This document shows positions 43,095 through 55,335 of a DNA stretch of 64,000 nt, in pieces. This DNA comes from Delphinus delphis (taxonomy: Eukaryota; Chordata; Mammalia; Artiodactyla; Delphinidae). Under the pieces are notes generated by a model, which searched no databases, was not told the origin of the DNA, and was given only the letters and a program-made list of their open reading frames with translations. The stretch covers positions 62,442,447 through 62,506,446 of the forward strand of contig NC_082696.1 in assembly GCF_949987515.2 (NCBI RefSeq), given 5' to 3'. The stretch's first letter is position 1; each line of letters begins with the position of its first letter. The position numbers and the translations under genes were made by a program.

Positions 43095-44270
43095 GTCAAG
43101 CCTCACTTACTTTTGCATTTTTTTTTAATACACTTTATCTCCAGAGTAGTTTTATGTTCACAACAAAACTGATCAGAAAGTACAGAGAGTTCCTGTATAT
43201 CTCCTACGCACACACAACCTCTTCCACTAACATCCCACACACCAGAGTGGTACATTTGTCACAACTGATAATGAATCTACATTGACTCATCATTATTACT
43301 CAAAATTTATATTAAAGTTCACTTGGTATTGTACGTTTTGTGAGTTTGGACAAATGTGTAATGGCATATATCCACCATTATAGTATCATGTAGAATAGTA
43401 CGGCTGTCCTAAAAATCCTCTGTGTGTTGCCTATTCATTCCTCCCTCTCTGGCAATCACTGATCTTTTTTACTGTCTCTGTAGTTTTGCCTTTTCCAGAA
43501 TGTCATATAATTGAAATCATACCGTATGCAGCCTTTTCATATTGGCTTCTTAAACCTAGTAATATGCATTTAAGTTTCCCTCATGTCTTTTCATGGCTTG
43601 ACAGCTCATTTCATTTTAGCAATGAATGACATTTTATTGTCTGCATATTCTACTGTGTATCTATCCATTCACCTACCGAAGGACATCATGGTTGCTTCCA
43701 AGTTTGGGGAATTATGAGTAAAGCTGCTGCAAACATCTGTGTGCAGGGTTTTGTGTAGCCATTCATTTTCAATTTACTTAAGTAAATACCAAGGAGCACA
43801 ATTGCTGGATCATATGCTTTAAGAGTATGTTTTGTTTTATAAGAAACTGCCTAACTGTCTTCCAAAGTGGCTGTACCATTTTGCAGTCCCACCAACAATG
43901 AATTACAGTACCTGTTACTCCACAACCTCACCAGCATTTGGTGTTATGAGTGTTTTTGGATTTTGGCCATTCTAATAGGCCTGTAGTGGTATCTTACTGT
44001 TTTTTTAATTCTCTGATGGCACATGATATGGAACATCTTTTTATATGGTTACTCGGCATGTGTATATCTTCTTTGTTAAAGTGTCTGTTTACTTCCTTTG
44101 TCCATTTTGAAATTGGGTTTTTATTTTCTTATTGTTGAGTTTTAAGACTTCTTTGTTTATTTTGGGTAACAGTTCTTTATTAAATACATATTTGCAGGTA
44201 GTTTCTCCCAGTCTGTGCCTTGTCTTCTCATTCTCTTGACCTCTGCACTTTTTAATTATGTGATCAAATA
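43095..44270 (-). mobile_element. Old L1, 3' end and ORF2 part, antisense
   Basis: Starts at a T run, then antisense L1 landmarks: 'atgaatctacattgactcat', 'ttgttgagttttaagacttc', 'ctgtaccattttgcagtccc' and 'cctcaccagcatttggtgtt'. A 62-codon frame on the other strand is incidental. It is clearly older than the 18.1 kb L1. Confidence 0.75.
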
Positions 44271-45375
44271 TATCCCCCTCAATTTATGATTATGATATTT
44301 AAAAAGTCCAACTAATAGAATATTTTTCAAAAAAAATAATTGCATGGTGGCATAACCATACAGAAAAGAATTATTTCAAATTACTGTGAAACAATGCATT
44401 TTGACTATATATCTCTAGTGAGATATAGGCTAAGTATATAAACGAGAGAGATGACTCTTAAGCCACATTCAGTAGGATTGTTAGTTGCAGTAATATAAGT
44501 ATTTTTATTTTGAATCTAATTTTTGTATATGTAAAGAAATTAGTCAACATGTTAATATTATTAGGACTAAAATTTTAATGTAGGAAAAAAGAGATACAAA
44601 CATAGAATCAGCCAGGTCAAGTAAAACTCTGTAATCTTGAATTTGAATTATAAGTATGTACTTATAGTTCATATTTTTTTTTCAGAAAAATAAGTATTCC
44701 CTAGTTCTAAACACTAAAAAGAGCAAGAATCATTAGCAGCCCAGTGACAATGAACATCCATTTGTGGTTGCTAAATACAATTTACCACTAGAGGAACCAG
44801 GACTCCATGGAGAAATGACTTATTCTAGGTCTAGAGTAAGATATGGATGTACAAGATGATTCTACATCTTTTCCAAGGAATTTGTCAAAGACTAATGTGG
44901 TCATGTGAAAAGGGCACATGAGTCAATCTGAAGAAGCTCTCATTGCCATATGAGAAGACAATCTGAGCATCAAAAAGAGACTATAATTTCTTACAACAAA
45001 AACTAATTCATGAACTCATAGTAATGTTCTAAAAATTTTTTAAATTGATTAGTCACCATTGAAGGTTGTTGGGACAACAGTCATTTTCTTTGAAAATTAA
45101 AAGTAAATGGAAATAATAATCTTCATATGAATTAAAAAGGCAAGGCATTTTTTTCAGAAGCCAGTCCACATATAGTTAAGAATAGTTCAGAAAGATTAAG
45201 GGTCTTCAAGCTTTACTGAAGATTGCCCAGTCAGCATAAGGTGGATATTTAAGCCTTGAAAAAAAATTTCAAAATGTGGTCTACATTAAAATTCAGTGGT
45301 GAAAGGAGATGGGTGTCTAATGTATTTAATAGAAAATAGATTTTACTGAATCTAAGAACATTAATGCTTATTTAT
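44271..45375. other. Unassigned AT-rich DNA
   Basis: It lies between two antisense L1 blocks but shows no L1 landmarks I can read. It may be an insertion into one older L1, or the gap between two. Confidence 0.35.
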
Positions 45376-46385
45376 TTTTCATTCCTGATATTGGTTATTA
45401 TACCTTCTCTTGATTTCTTTTCAGTCTTGCCAAGGATTTGATGTCATTTTATTAGTCTTTTCAAAGAACGAGTGTTTCCTTTGTTCCACTCAATTTTTCT
45501 GTTATTTCATTAATATCTGTGCTCATTTTTTATTAGTTTTTCATTCTTCTTTTTTAAATTTAATTTAATGTTCCTTTTGTAACTTTTGATATGAGTGCAT
45601 GGATAATTTATTTTTATTTTTTCAATATTTTTCTAATGTGTACTTTGAAGTCTATGTATCCCCTTCAAAGCATGGCTTTAGCTGCATCCCACAAATTTTG
45701 ATATGTAGTTTTTCAATTATAATTAAGTTCAGAACATTGACAAATATTATCTAATCTTGTTAAATAGTTCTCTGACTTACTGATTATTTAAAGAGATACA
45801 ATTTTTAAAAACTAAGTATTTTTAATTACCTTTTTTGATTTATAGTTTAATTCTATTGTGGTCAAAAATTCTATTCTTTATGATTTTCATCCTTAAAAAT
45901 TGTTAAAATTCACATCATAGACCAACATATTGTCTGTTTTGGTAAGTGTTCCATGTGTACTTGAAAAGAATAAATGTTAGTTTTTAGGTGTCATATTTCA
46001 CATATGTCAGTTAGCTAAATTTGTTTGTCATATTTGCTCTGTTCTAGACACTTTTTGTTGCTGTTGGTTTGTTACTGTCATTCACTGAGAGAGGGGTGTG
46101 AGACTTTCTCACTGCATGATTGTGAATGTTTTATTTCTCCTTTTACTTCAGTCAAGCTTTTATCTCTTTTGAGGGATTACTATTAAATGCACTTGAACTG
46201 AGTATGTATTCTGATGTTCCTGGTTGGAGTGTTCTACAAATGTCAATCAGTTCAAACTCGTTTAAGTCTTCTATATCCTTACTGATTTTCTGTCTCCTTG
46301 TTTTATCATATAATGAGTAATGAGTAGTGAAATCTCTGATTACAAAAGGTGCATTTTCTCTTTTCCCTCAATTTAGCAGTTTTTG

Positions 46386-46398
46386 CTTCATGCATTTT
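46386..46398. repeat. Long CHR SINE target-site duplication, left copy
   Basis: cttcatgcatttt, 13 of 13 identical to 46798-46810. Confidence 0.9.
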
Positions 46399-46797
46399 TT
46401 AAAAAAATATATTTATTTATTTTATTTTTGGTTGCATTGGGTCTTCATTGCTACGCGCGGGCCTTCTCTAGTTGCGTTGAGCAGGGGCTACTCTTCGTTG
46501 TGGTGCATGGGCCTCCCATTGCGGTGCACGGGCCTCCCATTGCAGTGGTGGCTTCTTTGTTGCAGAGCATGGGCACTAGGCCCGTGGGCTTCAGTAATTG
46601 TGGCACGCGGGCTCAGTGGCTTGTGGGCTCTAGAGCACAGGCTCAGTAGCTGGGCTCTAGAGCACAGGCTCAGTAGCTGTGGTGCACAGGCTTAGCTGCT
46701 CCGCGGCATGTGGCATCTTCCCGGACCAGGGTTTGAACCTGTGTCCCCTGCATCGGCAGGTGGACTCTCAACCACTGTGCTACCAGGGAAGTCCATA
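46399..46797 (-). mobile_element. Long CHR-type SINE, antisense, longest copy here
   Basis: About 400 bp. It has a tail 'aaatatatttatttatttta', a 'ggttgcattgggtcttcatt' block, a partly duplicated middle ('gcctcccattgcggtgcacg' with a second copy; 'gggctctagagcacaggctc' repeated twice), and the shared head ending 'ctaccagggaagtcc'. A perfect 13-bp duplication flanks it, within an old L1. Confidence 0.92.
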
Positions 46798-46810
46798 CTT
46801 CATGCATTTT
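46798..46810. repeat. Long CHR SINE target-site duplication, right copy
   Basis: cttcatgcatttt, paired with 46386-46398. Confidence 0.9.
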
Positions 46811-47080
46811 GAAATTTAGGATCATTATGGCCTCCAGATGAACTAGCCCCTTTTATCATATGAAAGGATCGTTTTTATTCTTGGTAAAATTCTTTTGTCT
46901 GAAATCTACTTTGTCTGAAATTAATACAGCTAATCAGCTTTCTTTTAGCTAGTGTTGTCTTGGTATATCTTCTTTTATCCTTTTACTTAGAGCCTATTTG
47001 TGTTTTTATATTTAAAGTGTGTTTTCTGTAGGTAGTAAATAGTTGGGTCTTGCACTTTTCTCCATTCTCTCTCTGACTTT

Positions 47081-47097
47081 TAATTGGGTGTGTTTAA
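47081..47097. repeat. L1-fragment target-site duplication, left copy
   Basis: taattgggtgtgtttaa, 15 of 17 identical to 47314-47330. Confidence 0.75.
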
Positions 47098-47313
47098 AGA
47101 AGATGTGGTACATATATACAATGGAATATTACTCAGCCATAAAAAGGAACGAAATGGGGTCATTTGTAGAGACGTGGCTGGACCTAGAGACTGTCATACA
47201 GAGTGAAGTAAGTCAGAAAGAGAAAAACAAATATCATATATTAACGCATATATGTGGAATCTAGAAAAATGGTACAGATGAACCAGTTTGCAAGGCAGAA
47301 ATAGACACAGATG
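47098..47313 (+). mobile_element. L1 fragment truncated at both ends, no poly-A, with TSD
   Basis: 216 bases of L1 covering the last part of ORF2 and the first bases of the 3' UTR, from 'agaagatgtggtacatatat' to 'agacacagatg'. A 73-codon frame with 'MEYYSAIKRNE' runs through it to the normal ORF2 end. There is no 3' UTR remainder and no A tail, yet an imperfect 17-bp duplication flanks it. The surrounding antisense L1 continues across the site. Confidence 0.85.
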
Positions 47314-47330
47314 TAATTGGAAGTGTTTAA
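47314..47330. repeat. L1-fragment target-site duplication, right copy
   Basis: taattggaagtgtttaa, paired with 47081-47097. Confidence 0.75.
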
Positions 47331-49470
47331 GTCATTTCTTTTCCATGTGATTACTGATATGGTCAGATTTAAGTCTATTATCTTGCTATTAGTTTTCTGT
47401 CTCATATATTCTTTGCTCTCTTTTACCACTTTTTGTGCTTTCTTTTGAATTAAGTATTTTCTACAATTTTTACTACCCCCTCCTTTATGACTTATTAGTT
47501 ACAAATTTCGTTTTGTTATTTTAGTGGTCTTAGGGTTTAGAGTAGTTATGTTTAAATTATCACAGTCTACTTTCAATTGATATTATAACATTTCACATAT
47601 AGAATAAGAATCGCCCGGCCTTTATGTTATTATTTCCATACACTGTGCATTTAATATTATAAACCCACACTACATTGATGTTATTTTTAAAGAGACAATT
47701 ATATTTTCAAAGAGATTTATATAATAATAAAGCATTTCTTACATATTTGTCCATGTCATTACCATTTCTAATACTCTTTGTTCCTTTTTGTAGATTCATA
47801 CCTTCATTTAGTATCACTTTTTTCTACCTGAAGGATTTACTTTAATATCTTTTGTACTGTGGGCTGCAGGAGATTAAATATTTTACATTTCATATGTCTA
47901 AAAAAGTCCTAATTTGCCTTCATTTTTTAAAAATATTTCACACTTTGTATAGAATTCTGGGTTGACATTTTTTCAATAGTTTAAGTGTTGTTCCACTATA
48001 TCCTTCTTTTGCATTTTGTTTCCCAATGGAAAAGCTGCTGTCAATCTTATCTGTATTCTTCTTCCTATAAATATCTTTTTCACCGGTGTCTTTAGGATAT
48101 TTTCCTGCATTCCTGGTTTTGAGCAATTTGATTACGATGTTCCTTGGCACTGTTTCCTTTATGCTTCTTTTGCTTGAGGTTTCTTTTATTCTTGGACCTT
48201 TGCTTCATAGTTTTTATGAAATTTGAATAATTTTCCAGTTTTGTTTTTTAAAAGTAGGCCACTTAAAGTCGTACTACAGGTCAATGATGCTCTTTACATT
48301 TTCTAAGTTCTTTCTCCTCTCTGTGTTTTGTTTTGGATTGTGCATTGCTATGACAAATTCAATTCAAATTTAATAATATCTTCTTCTGTAATGTCTAATC
48401 TGCCATTAATTCTATCTACTGTAGTTTTTTTATCACAGCCAGTTTAGATTTCATACTGGAATTTTGATTTGAGTATACCTTCCATTTCTGTAATTATCTT
48501 TTTGAACATAGCCCACATATAGTTACAGCTCTTTCAGTATCTTTGACTGCTAATTCTAAAACCTGTGTCACTTATGAATCACTTTCTATTAACTTGCTTT
48601 TCTTTTCTTCATTTTCTTGCTTCTTTTCATGCCTGATAATTTTTCACTGGAAGCCAGATATTGTGAATCTTACCTTGTTATATGCCTGATATTTTGTATT
48701 CCTGTGAATCCTCTTGAGCCTTATTCTAGAATGCAGTTAAGTAAACTTGGATATGGTTTGATGCTTTGAGTTCTTGCTTTTAATATCAGTTGGACAGCAC
48801 CATAGCAGTGCTTATTTTAGGGCTAATTTTTCTCTAAATTTTTTTCTATGTCTGAATTCTCCACTTAATGCCACATAAATTATGAGGTCTCCAGTCAGAC
48901 TGGTGGAAACCAGCTCTATTCCTGACCCTGTGTGAGTGCCAGCTAGGCACTTTTACTTATAAATCCTTGTGAGTGTGTCCTTTTGTTTGTCTTTGGGTAG
49001 TTCAACCAGCATGTCCTAATCAGTAATAATACTCTAAATGATCCTCTGTAGATCTCCATTTTTTTTTTTTCTCTGAATATCTTCCTCCTTTCCAGTAGTC
49101 TGCTCTACAAATTCTATCTGCCTTGGTTTTTCCAAGTTCTCCGCTCTATTTTCTTGGCACAAGGAGTTGCCAGAGAACCCACTCCTTGTAGTCTGGAAAC
49201 CCTTTCAAGTCTGTAACCTGGAGAGTTATAGGGTTCACCTAAATATTTTCTTGCCTTTAGAGGCAATTTTCCTTCATTGCCTGAAGTCTAGTTTCTTGAA
49301 AACTATTGATTTAGGTGTATTTTCCAGAGTTTGGCTGGAACAGGAAAAATTACAAGGAGGGAAAAATTTGGTTCTTGCTATTCCATCTTGGTCAGAAGTG
49401 AAAGACCTTACTCGTTTAATTCTTAATTTTCTTAATGTATTTTTTAGTTCTGGCAGTTTTACTTAATTCT

Positions 49471-50650
49471 CTTTTACACTCTTCTGAAATTCTCAACTCA
49501 TCCCTAATTTATTCAACAAATTAATCATAATTATGTATACATTTGTATCCCGTAACTTCAGTATAGATCTCCCATGGGTCTGTTTACATTTTTTTTCCTC
49601 TTAGTTTCCAGTGACCCCTTGTATTGTTCATAGCTGAGCTATGTTTTAGTGAATGGTATATATTATACATGAAAAATTGAAGATATAATTGTAATGATAT
49701 TATCTTCCTCCAGAGGCAGTTTAGCTTTGCTTCTAACAGACCATAGACTAGATCTCTTTAATACAACCAAAAGTTGGACTTGTATTAAGGTGGGTGTCAA
49801 TCCTTTATTCCTAGGTGTAGCCCTTTGGGGCCTCAACTAGGCATCTTTTTAAACCAGGGTCCCTCCTCTAAGACATATGTTAAATTTTTTTTCACATCAA
49901 CAGGGTAAATCTTCATAAACTTTGTGCAGCTTTTCAGCTATGTTTGAATGAGTACATGCTTTGAAAGAAAGAGCAACACCAATATTGAGCTCTCCTTTCC
50001 CGATTTCCCTTCTGCCTGGGATTAAGTTCTCACTGCCTTGGTAGCTTTTGGATGACTTCAAACAGATTCTTTTCTGTCAAGTTTTCAAGTGGTTTTCAGC
50101 TCAAAGGCTGATCTGAAACAAACTAGTCTACCGAAGCTGGAAGCAGAAACTCCACAATAATGTATTTTAAAATAACTGTAAAGGAGAAAATATAGATACT
50201 GACTTAATGCCTTCTTGGCTAAGATATTTTAAATCTAATAGGTATCTGTTAGCAAAGAGTTAAAATATATAAGGAAATCATAAACAATTTTTCTCCATTT
50301 ATTTATTAAAATATTCATTGAGTTCTTACTACTAACCAGAATAATTACACGACATTAAGCATTTAAAAAATATAAAGGCAAGTTTATACTTTTAAAAATG
50401 GCTTTTTATCCTCAGAAGGGAGTTTGAAATAGGTAAAGCAAGAATTTTATAGATTTGAAATTTGTGACAATTGTTTTACAGAGTTACAGGATTCTTAATT
50501 ATAAATACAAGCAGTAAAGGAAATGTTCAACAAAATACAACTGATTTATTTACTCAAATAATATGCGATACAATTTTTAAAAATTTATTGAATGCTTACT
50601 TTTGCAAGTTACTCTGCTAAGCACTTGTGAGGGGGAACATTAATAGAGTC
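49471..50650. other. Unassigned AT-rich DNA
   Basis: No gene or named repeat found. Confidence 0.4.
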
Positions 50651-50661
50651 TCCACCAATAT
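50651..50661. repeat. SINE-pair flank motif, copy 1
   Basis: tccaccaatat. The same motif recurs at 51044-51053 and 51401-51411. Confidence 0.8.
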
Positions 50662-50757
50662 ATATATATATTTTTAAATACTATTTTTAAGATATTAGCC
50701 TATGTTTCTGTTTTGTATGTTTTTTTTTTTTTTAAGAAGATGTTGGGGGTAGGAGTT

Positions 50758-51043
50758 TATTAATTAATTAATTTATTTTTGCTATGCTGGGTCTTTGTTT
50801 CTGTGCGAGGGTTTTCTCTAGTTGTGGCAAGTGGGGTCCACTCTTCATTGCGGTGCACGGGCCTCTCACTATCGCGGCCTCTCTTGTTGCGGAGCACAGG
50901 CTCCAGACGCGCAGGCTCAGTAGTTGTGGCTCACAGGCCTAGTTGCTCCGCGGCATGTGGGATCCTCCCAGACCAGGGCTCGAACCCGTGTCCCCTGCAT
51001 TAGCAGGCAGATTCTCAACCACTGCGCCACCACGGACGCCCCA
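50758..51043 (-). mobile_element. Long CHR-type SINE, antisense, first of a tandem pair
   Basis: A tail 'taattaattaatttattttt', a 'gctatgctgggtctttgttt' block, the shared body and a head ending 'ccaccacggacgcc'. About 95 bases, including a T run at 50721-50733, lie between its tail and flank copy 1. It shares diagnostic changes with the next copy, such as 'gtgcgaggg', 'cactatcgcgg' and 'cattagcaggcag'. Confidence 0.88.
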
Positions 51044-51056
51044 CCACCAATATTTA
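51044..51056. repeat. SINE-pair flank motif, copy 2
   Basis: ccaccaatattta, between the two SINEs; identical to 51402-51414. Confidence 0.8.
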
Positions 51057-51112
51057 TTTATTTATTTATTTATTTTAAAAGATACCAATTGTACTTGAAC
51101 ATTTGTTAACTT

Positions 51113-51400
51113 TTTTTTAAATTAATTTATGTATTTTTGGCTGTGTTGGGTCTTCGTTTCTGTGCGAGGGCTTTCTCTAGTTGTGGCAAGTGGGGGCCAC
51201 TCTTCATCGCAGTGCGTGGGCCTCTCACTATCGCGGCTTCTCTTGTCACGGAGCACAGGCTCCAGACGCGCAGGCTCAGTAGTTGTGGCTCATGGGTCTA
51301 GTTCCTCTGCGGCATGTGGGATCTTCCCAGACCAGGGGTCAAACCTGTGTTCCCTACATTAGCAGGCAGATTCTCAACCACTGTGCCACCAGGGAAGCCC
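51113..51400 (-). mobile_element. Long CHR-type SINE, antisense, second of a tandem pair
   Basis: A tail 'ttttttttaaattaatttat', a 'ggctgtgttgggtcttcgtt' block, the body and a head ending 'ccaccagggaagccc'. Between this tail and flank copy 2 lie about 34 non-repeat bases and a (TTTA)n run. That looks like an extra 3' segment with its own A-rich tail. Confidence 0.88.
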
Positions 51401-51414
51401 TCCACCAATATTTA
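51401..51414. repeat. SINE-pair flank motif, copy 3
   Basis: tccaccaatattta, paired with copies 1 and 2. Confidence 0.8.
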
Positions 51415-51898
51415 TTATTAATCTGGATAGAATCATTTTCACCCTTGCATGTATGTCACAGGAATATATTTTACCCTTGTTACTGAAAAATTCAATTGTA
51501 GAGAGACAGATGTGGTAGAGTCTTTTGATACCATGAGCATGTAAAAAATGGTTTGTTATAATGTTTAATATGGAGAAATGGTGATAAAAACCTGGTCTCT
51601 CAATGACTTATCATCACCAACATAATATATTCAAATTATGTTGTGTGTGCCTTTGCTTATCTGAACAAGTCCAGCTGTTCATCACTCATCATTGGGCTAC
51701 TTACTCTTCAACATGAAATATTTGCTTATGCTTATTTTTCAGCATGGTAAAGTCTTCTCTACCTTATTTAAAATGGAAAACTCATACACAAACTTCAAAG
51801 TTTAGTTATTACTACATATCTGAAGCATTCTGTGGAAGCTTTATCTAGGCTTAAATCCTTACTTTCGTAACAATACTTTTTGTGTATAGTCTGTTCTT

Positions 51899-51920
51899 GT
51901 GTGTGTGTTCGCGCGTGTGT
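51899..51920. repeat. (GT)n microsatellite, imperfect
   Basis: A GT run broken by 'tcgcgc'. Confidence 0.7.
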
Positions 51921-52450
51921 TTGTTTTGAGAGATGTATTGGAAAGTTTCATATGAAAAACTCAAATAACTCAAACCTATTTCTGAAAAAGTATGATGGGT
52001 AATTTTTAACAAGTTGACACAACCGTAAGTCCATATATTAAGTCAAGTCCATAATTCATTCTGATTACAAATTTTAAAATTATGCACACTTGATAAATTT
52101 TTAATTTGGGCTTGATTCACTCTATTTTAAAGCTTTTATATAAAGTAAGTCTTTATTAATATTTTACATAATAATCGTTCAATTTGCACTATTCGGATTT
52201 GCATACAATCCAAATACAGTGCACTATTGTTATGGCACTTGTTTTATTATATTGTATCCATCTAACCAGTAGAATGTGTAATCCTCAAAGATGGAAAGAT
52301 ATTTTTTCATCTAAATATCAGCAAAGCTGAAAATTGCATAAGTGTTCAGTAATTGTTGAATGAGTTAAAAGACAAGAATAGGCAGACCCACTAACCAATA
52401 TAATTGTTTGAAGTTGAACTATCTTCTCCCTAAAAGGAAAATAATAAAAG

Positions 52451-52528
52451 AATGAAGGGAAAGAATGAAGCAAGGAGGAAGGAAGGAATGAAGGAAGGAA
52501 GGAAGGGAAGGAAAGGAAATGAAGGAAA
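52451..52528. repeat. (GGAA)n microsatellite, imperfect
   Basis: Interrupted GAAG/GGAA units over about 75 bases. The Ser/Phe/Pro-rich minus-strand frame at 52318-52671 is produced by this repeat. Confidence 0.9.
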
Positions 52529-54683
52529 CTTATAATCCAGGAATGCATAGCAAAACAAAAAGTATGTGTGCTTGTATGCATGTGTGTGTGGTTTGTATGT
52601 TTGCCATTGTGTGGATTTTCACACTGACAAACAGAAAATATTAATATTGGCTGATTATTGATCAAAGTCACTCAGTGATTTTTTAGTTCTATTTCCTTTT
52701 AATGTAATTTTGTATTTATTAATAATCAGTATGGTTTCATTCACCTCAAGCACTGTAAACTATCCCATTTGATTTTACATATTAAAAGTGTTTTTAAAGA
52801 AGTTATGATGCAAACTCTACTACAGCTCGTCCATTTATTATTAAAATTCTGGATTTTAACAATTTACTTGAAAATGAAGATTACAGCAAAACAGTATACC
52901 TACTAGAATTATTCTATAATCTCCATTAAAAATACCTTAACAATTGAGGATATAGAAATGGGTTTAGAAAGAATTATAAAAACAATGTATTCTCTTTAAG
53001 TTTCATTTTTACATTTATCTGCTAAAAGCAAAAAAATAAATTTTACTATTTTGACACTTTGCATAAATGTGACTGCTTAGATACTGTGCATGATTTCTTT
53101 CTTATATTCTGTTATCTATGTTATCAGATCAAATATATAAAACATTTTAAAATGCTGTGGGTGCTCTTAGTTGAATAAAATTATTATCTGAAATGGTGAA
53201 CATGTTTATTAGTTACCCTGGGGCCACATTTCAGTAGAAAATCTCATAAAATAATAGGTAAAAGTCATCCCAAGAAGAAGAACTAATTTTTTTTTCTTTC
53301 TGGATTATCATTTGAAATAGCTACTTGAGATATGCATGTATGTATCTATTGATTTATGCACACACACTTTGTTTTCTGAAACTTACTTGTATGTACTTAT
53401 TGAATACATATACCTGCTTCTTTTTTATTAGAATTGCTGATTAAATAATTTTGCTGGCAGAATCATAAACCTCACAGGGCAACATTCTTACCCCTAAATT
53501 TTGTGACAGATACCAGACCTGTATACTAATAACAGCATTGCTGTTTTCTTGGAAAATCTAGGGAACTAAAGATGATAGTAAATTTCCCCATAAGTGACTC
53601 TGCCTTCCCATGGTATAAACTTGGGATGTTTTTCTTTTACTTGGGTGAAAAATTTATGTCAGCTTTAGGATGGGAGGGAAGATCTACATGGTAGATTTTT
53701 CTTTTTTCCAAGTGACAAAATGCAAGTCTTCAAATTAAAATAAAGCACATATGTTGATATTAAAAAGGCTTTGTAATTAACCTCATGCTATGAGGAGAAA
53801 TTTGCTTATGTAAATTAAAGATACAGAGAAATTTATGGAATTAGAACTGGTCTTGGTTGGAAGTTGGCAAAAAGACACTTGACAGTGGAGTTTTGCCCAG
53901 AATTTTGTTATACGTTTTCCAGCTAATAGAAAAAGAGAGAATGAAGACAAAAAGAAAAAGGGAAAAGGAATTTGATATTGGGACATTTATAATTCAGCTA
54001 TTTTTAACCTTCTTTCTTTTCTTCTTTCCATGCTCTCTTACCCATGGACAAATGCCATATGCCATTAAAGCAACTGGCTTTTCAAACTGGACACTATCCA
54101 AAATCCAGTGTGTAAAGATGAAAAATAAATAAATACTGGCGCCAAGATATTACGCATCTTATCTTTGGAGAGTTGTTAATTCAGAGGTACCATATGCGAT
54201 GGCTGTCTATGGTTAGCATGGTCATAATCATTATTAGGCACATTGAACCTCCAACACTAATTCCAGTGTCATGAATTCAGTCTAAAAGCAACTCTTCTGC
54301 AGTCAGGTTCTGGCAAAACTTCAAAGCTAACATTCAAAGTCGGAAAGCTTAAAACCGTGCAAGCTTATTTAGATTCCTTAAATGGTCTGGTTTATGAGAT
54401 TTCTGGGCATTTGAAGCTTTGTAAGCCATTGCAGAGTGAAAAAAGTTAATCTGTGCAGCTACGTTTTCAATAACGTGACATTAGATTCATTTCAAAGGCT
54501 TTTCTTCTTGGGTACCAAACCACACTCAGGATTTCTCCAGGGTGTAGAATACAGGCTCTTCCTTATTTATTTATTTATTTTTAATGAAGGGATTGCTTCT
54601 CATGCTGAGAATTATATAGTCAGACTCTAAAGATATCTGTGTTTTTTGATATATCAAAAGAGCAAAAACAGGCTGTTGTCTAA

Positions 54684-54706
54684 ATATATATGTATATATA
54701 TATATC
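54684..54706. repeat. (TA)n microsatellite
   Basis: About 20 bases of alternating TA, with one TG step. Confidence 0.8.
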
Positions 54707-55063
54707 TCTGAACTAAGAGGGAAACTGCATTTTTTAGGCAGGAAGCTACTAAAAATATAGATGAACTTTTCAATAAAACTGACATTTGTGACTGTAAGGG
54801 CTACATCAACATGACATTTGAAACACAAAATTCTGAATGCACATTCTCTCTGGCTCTCTGTCTTTGCTCTCTCATTTCAATATTTTTAGAAAGCATCTAT
54901 TCTCTTAGTAAGATGTATGAAATGAATATTTTTATATCATTGACTAAGCTTCTTTCTATGTAATTCTTTCAAAACACATTTTTAAATTATAGGCAACTTA
55001 AGAGTTTAATAGCAAAAAACAAAATAGGACCCTGAGTAGCCAAGAAATGGTAAATAAATGTTT

Positions 55064-55080
55064 AAGAAAACAAAAATTTT
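55064..55080. repeat. CHR SINE target-site duplication, left copy
   Basis: aagaaaacaaaaatttt, 17 of 17 identical to 55319-55335. Confidence 0.93.
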
Positions 55081-55318
55081 GGGCTTTCCTGGTGGCGCAG
55101 TGGTTGAGAGTCCGCCTGCCGATGCAGGGGACAAGGGTTCGTGCCCCGGCCCGGGAAGATCCCACATGCCGCGGAGCGGCTGGGCCCGTGAGCCATGGCC
55201 GCTGAGCCTGCGCGTCCGGAGCCTGTGCTCCGCAACGGGAGAGGCCACAACAGTGAGAGGCCCGCATACCGCAAAAAAATAAAAATAAAAAATAAATAAA
55301 TAAAACGTTTTAAAAAAA
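55081..55318 (+). mobile_element. CHR SINE (short form), sense, long mixed tail
   Basis: The head 'gggctttcctggtggcgcag', a near-consensus body, and a tail of about 45 bases built from A runs with T interruptions. A perfect 17-bp duplication flanks it. Confidence 0.96.
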
Positions 55319-55335
55319 AAGAAAACAAAAATTTT
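55319..55335. repeat. CHR SINE target-site duplication, right copy
   Basis: aagaaaacaaaaatttt, paired with 55064-55080. Confidence 0.93.

Larger units (their letters stand above)
45380..49470 (-). mobile_element. Old L1, 5' region to ORF2 start, antisense, with insertions
   Basis: Antisense landmarks are readable across 4 kb: 'cttttcaaagaacgagtgtt' near 45458, 'tagctgcatcccacaaattt' near 45680, 'ctattgtggtcaaaaattct' near 45853, 'tgtctgaaatctactttgtc' near 46895, 'gttgttccactatatccttc' near 47989 and 'tggaaaagctgctgtcaatc' near 48027. The part beyond about 48200 looks like ORF1 and the old 5' UTR. It is interrupted by a long CHR SINE (46399-46797) and an L1 fragment (47098-47313). Confidence 0.65.
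51415..55063. other. Unassigned AT-rich DNA
   Basis: No gene or named repeat over 3.6 kb apart from the microsatellites listed. A 91-codon frame at 53857-54132 (+) has a Lys/Glu-rich part and a hydrophobic stretch, but no family likeness. I do not call it. Confidence 0.4.

Noticed and set aside
52318..52671. 117-codon minus-strand frame, Ser/Phe/Pro-rich
   Set aside because: Produced by the (GGAA)n microsatellite.
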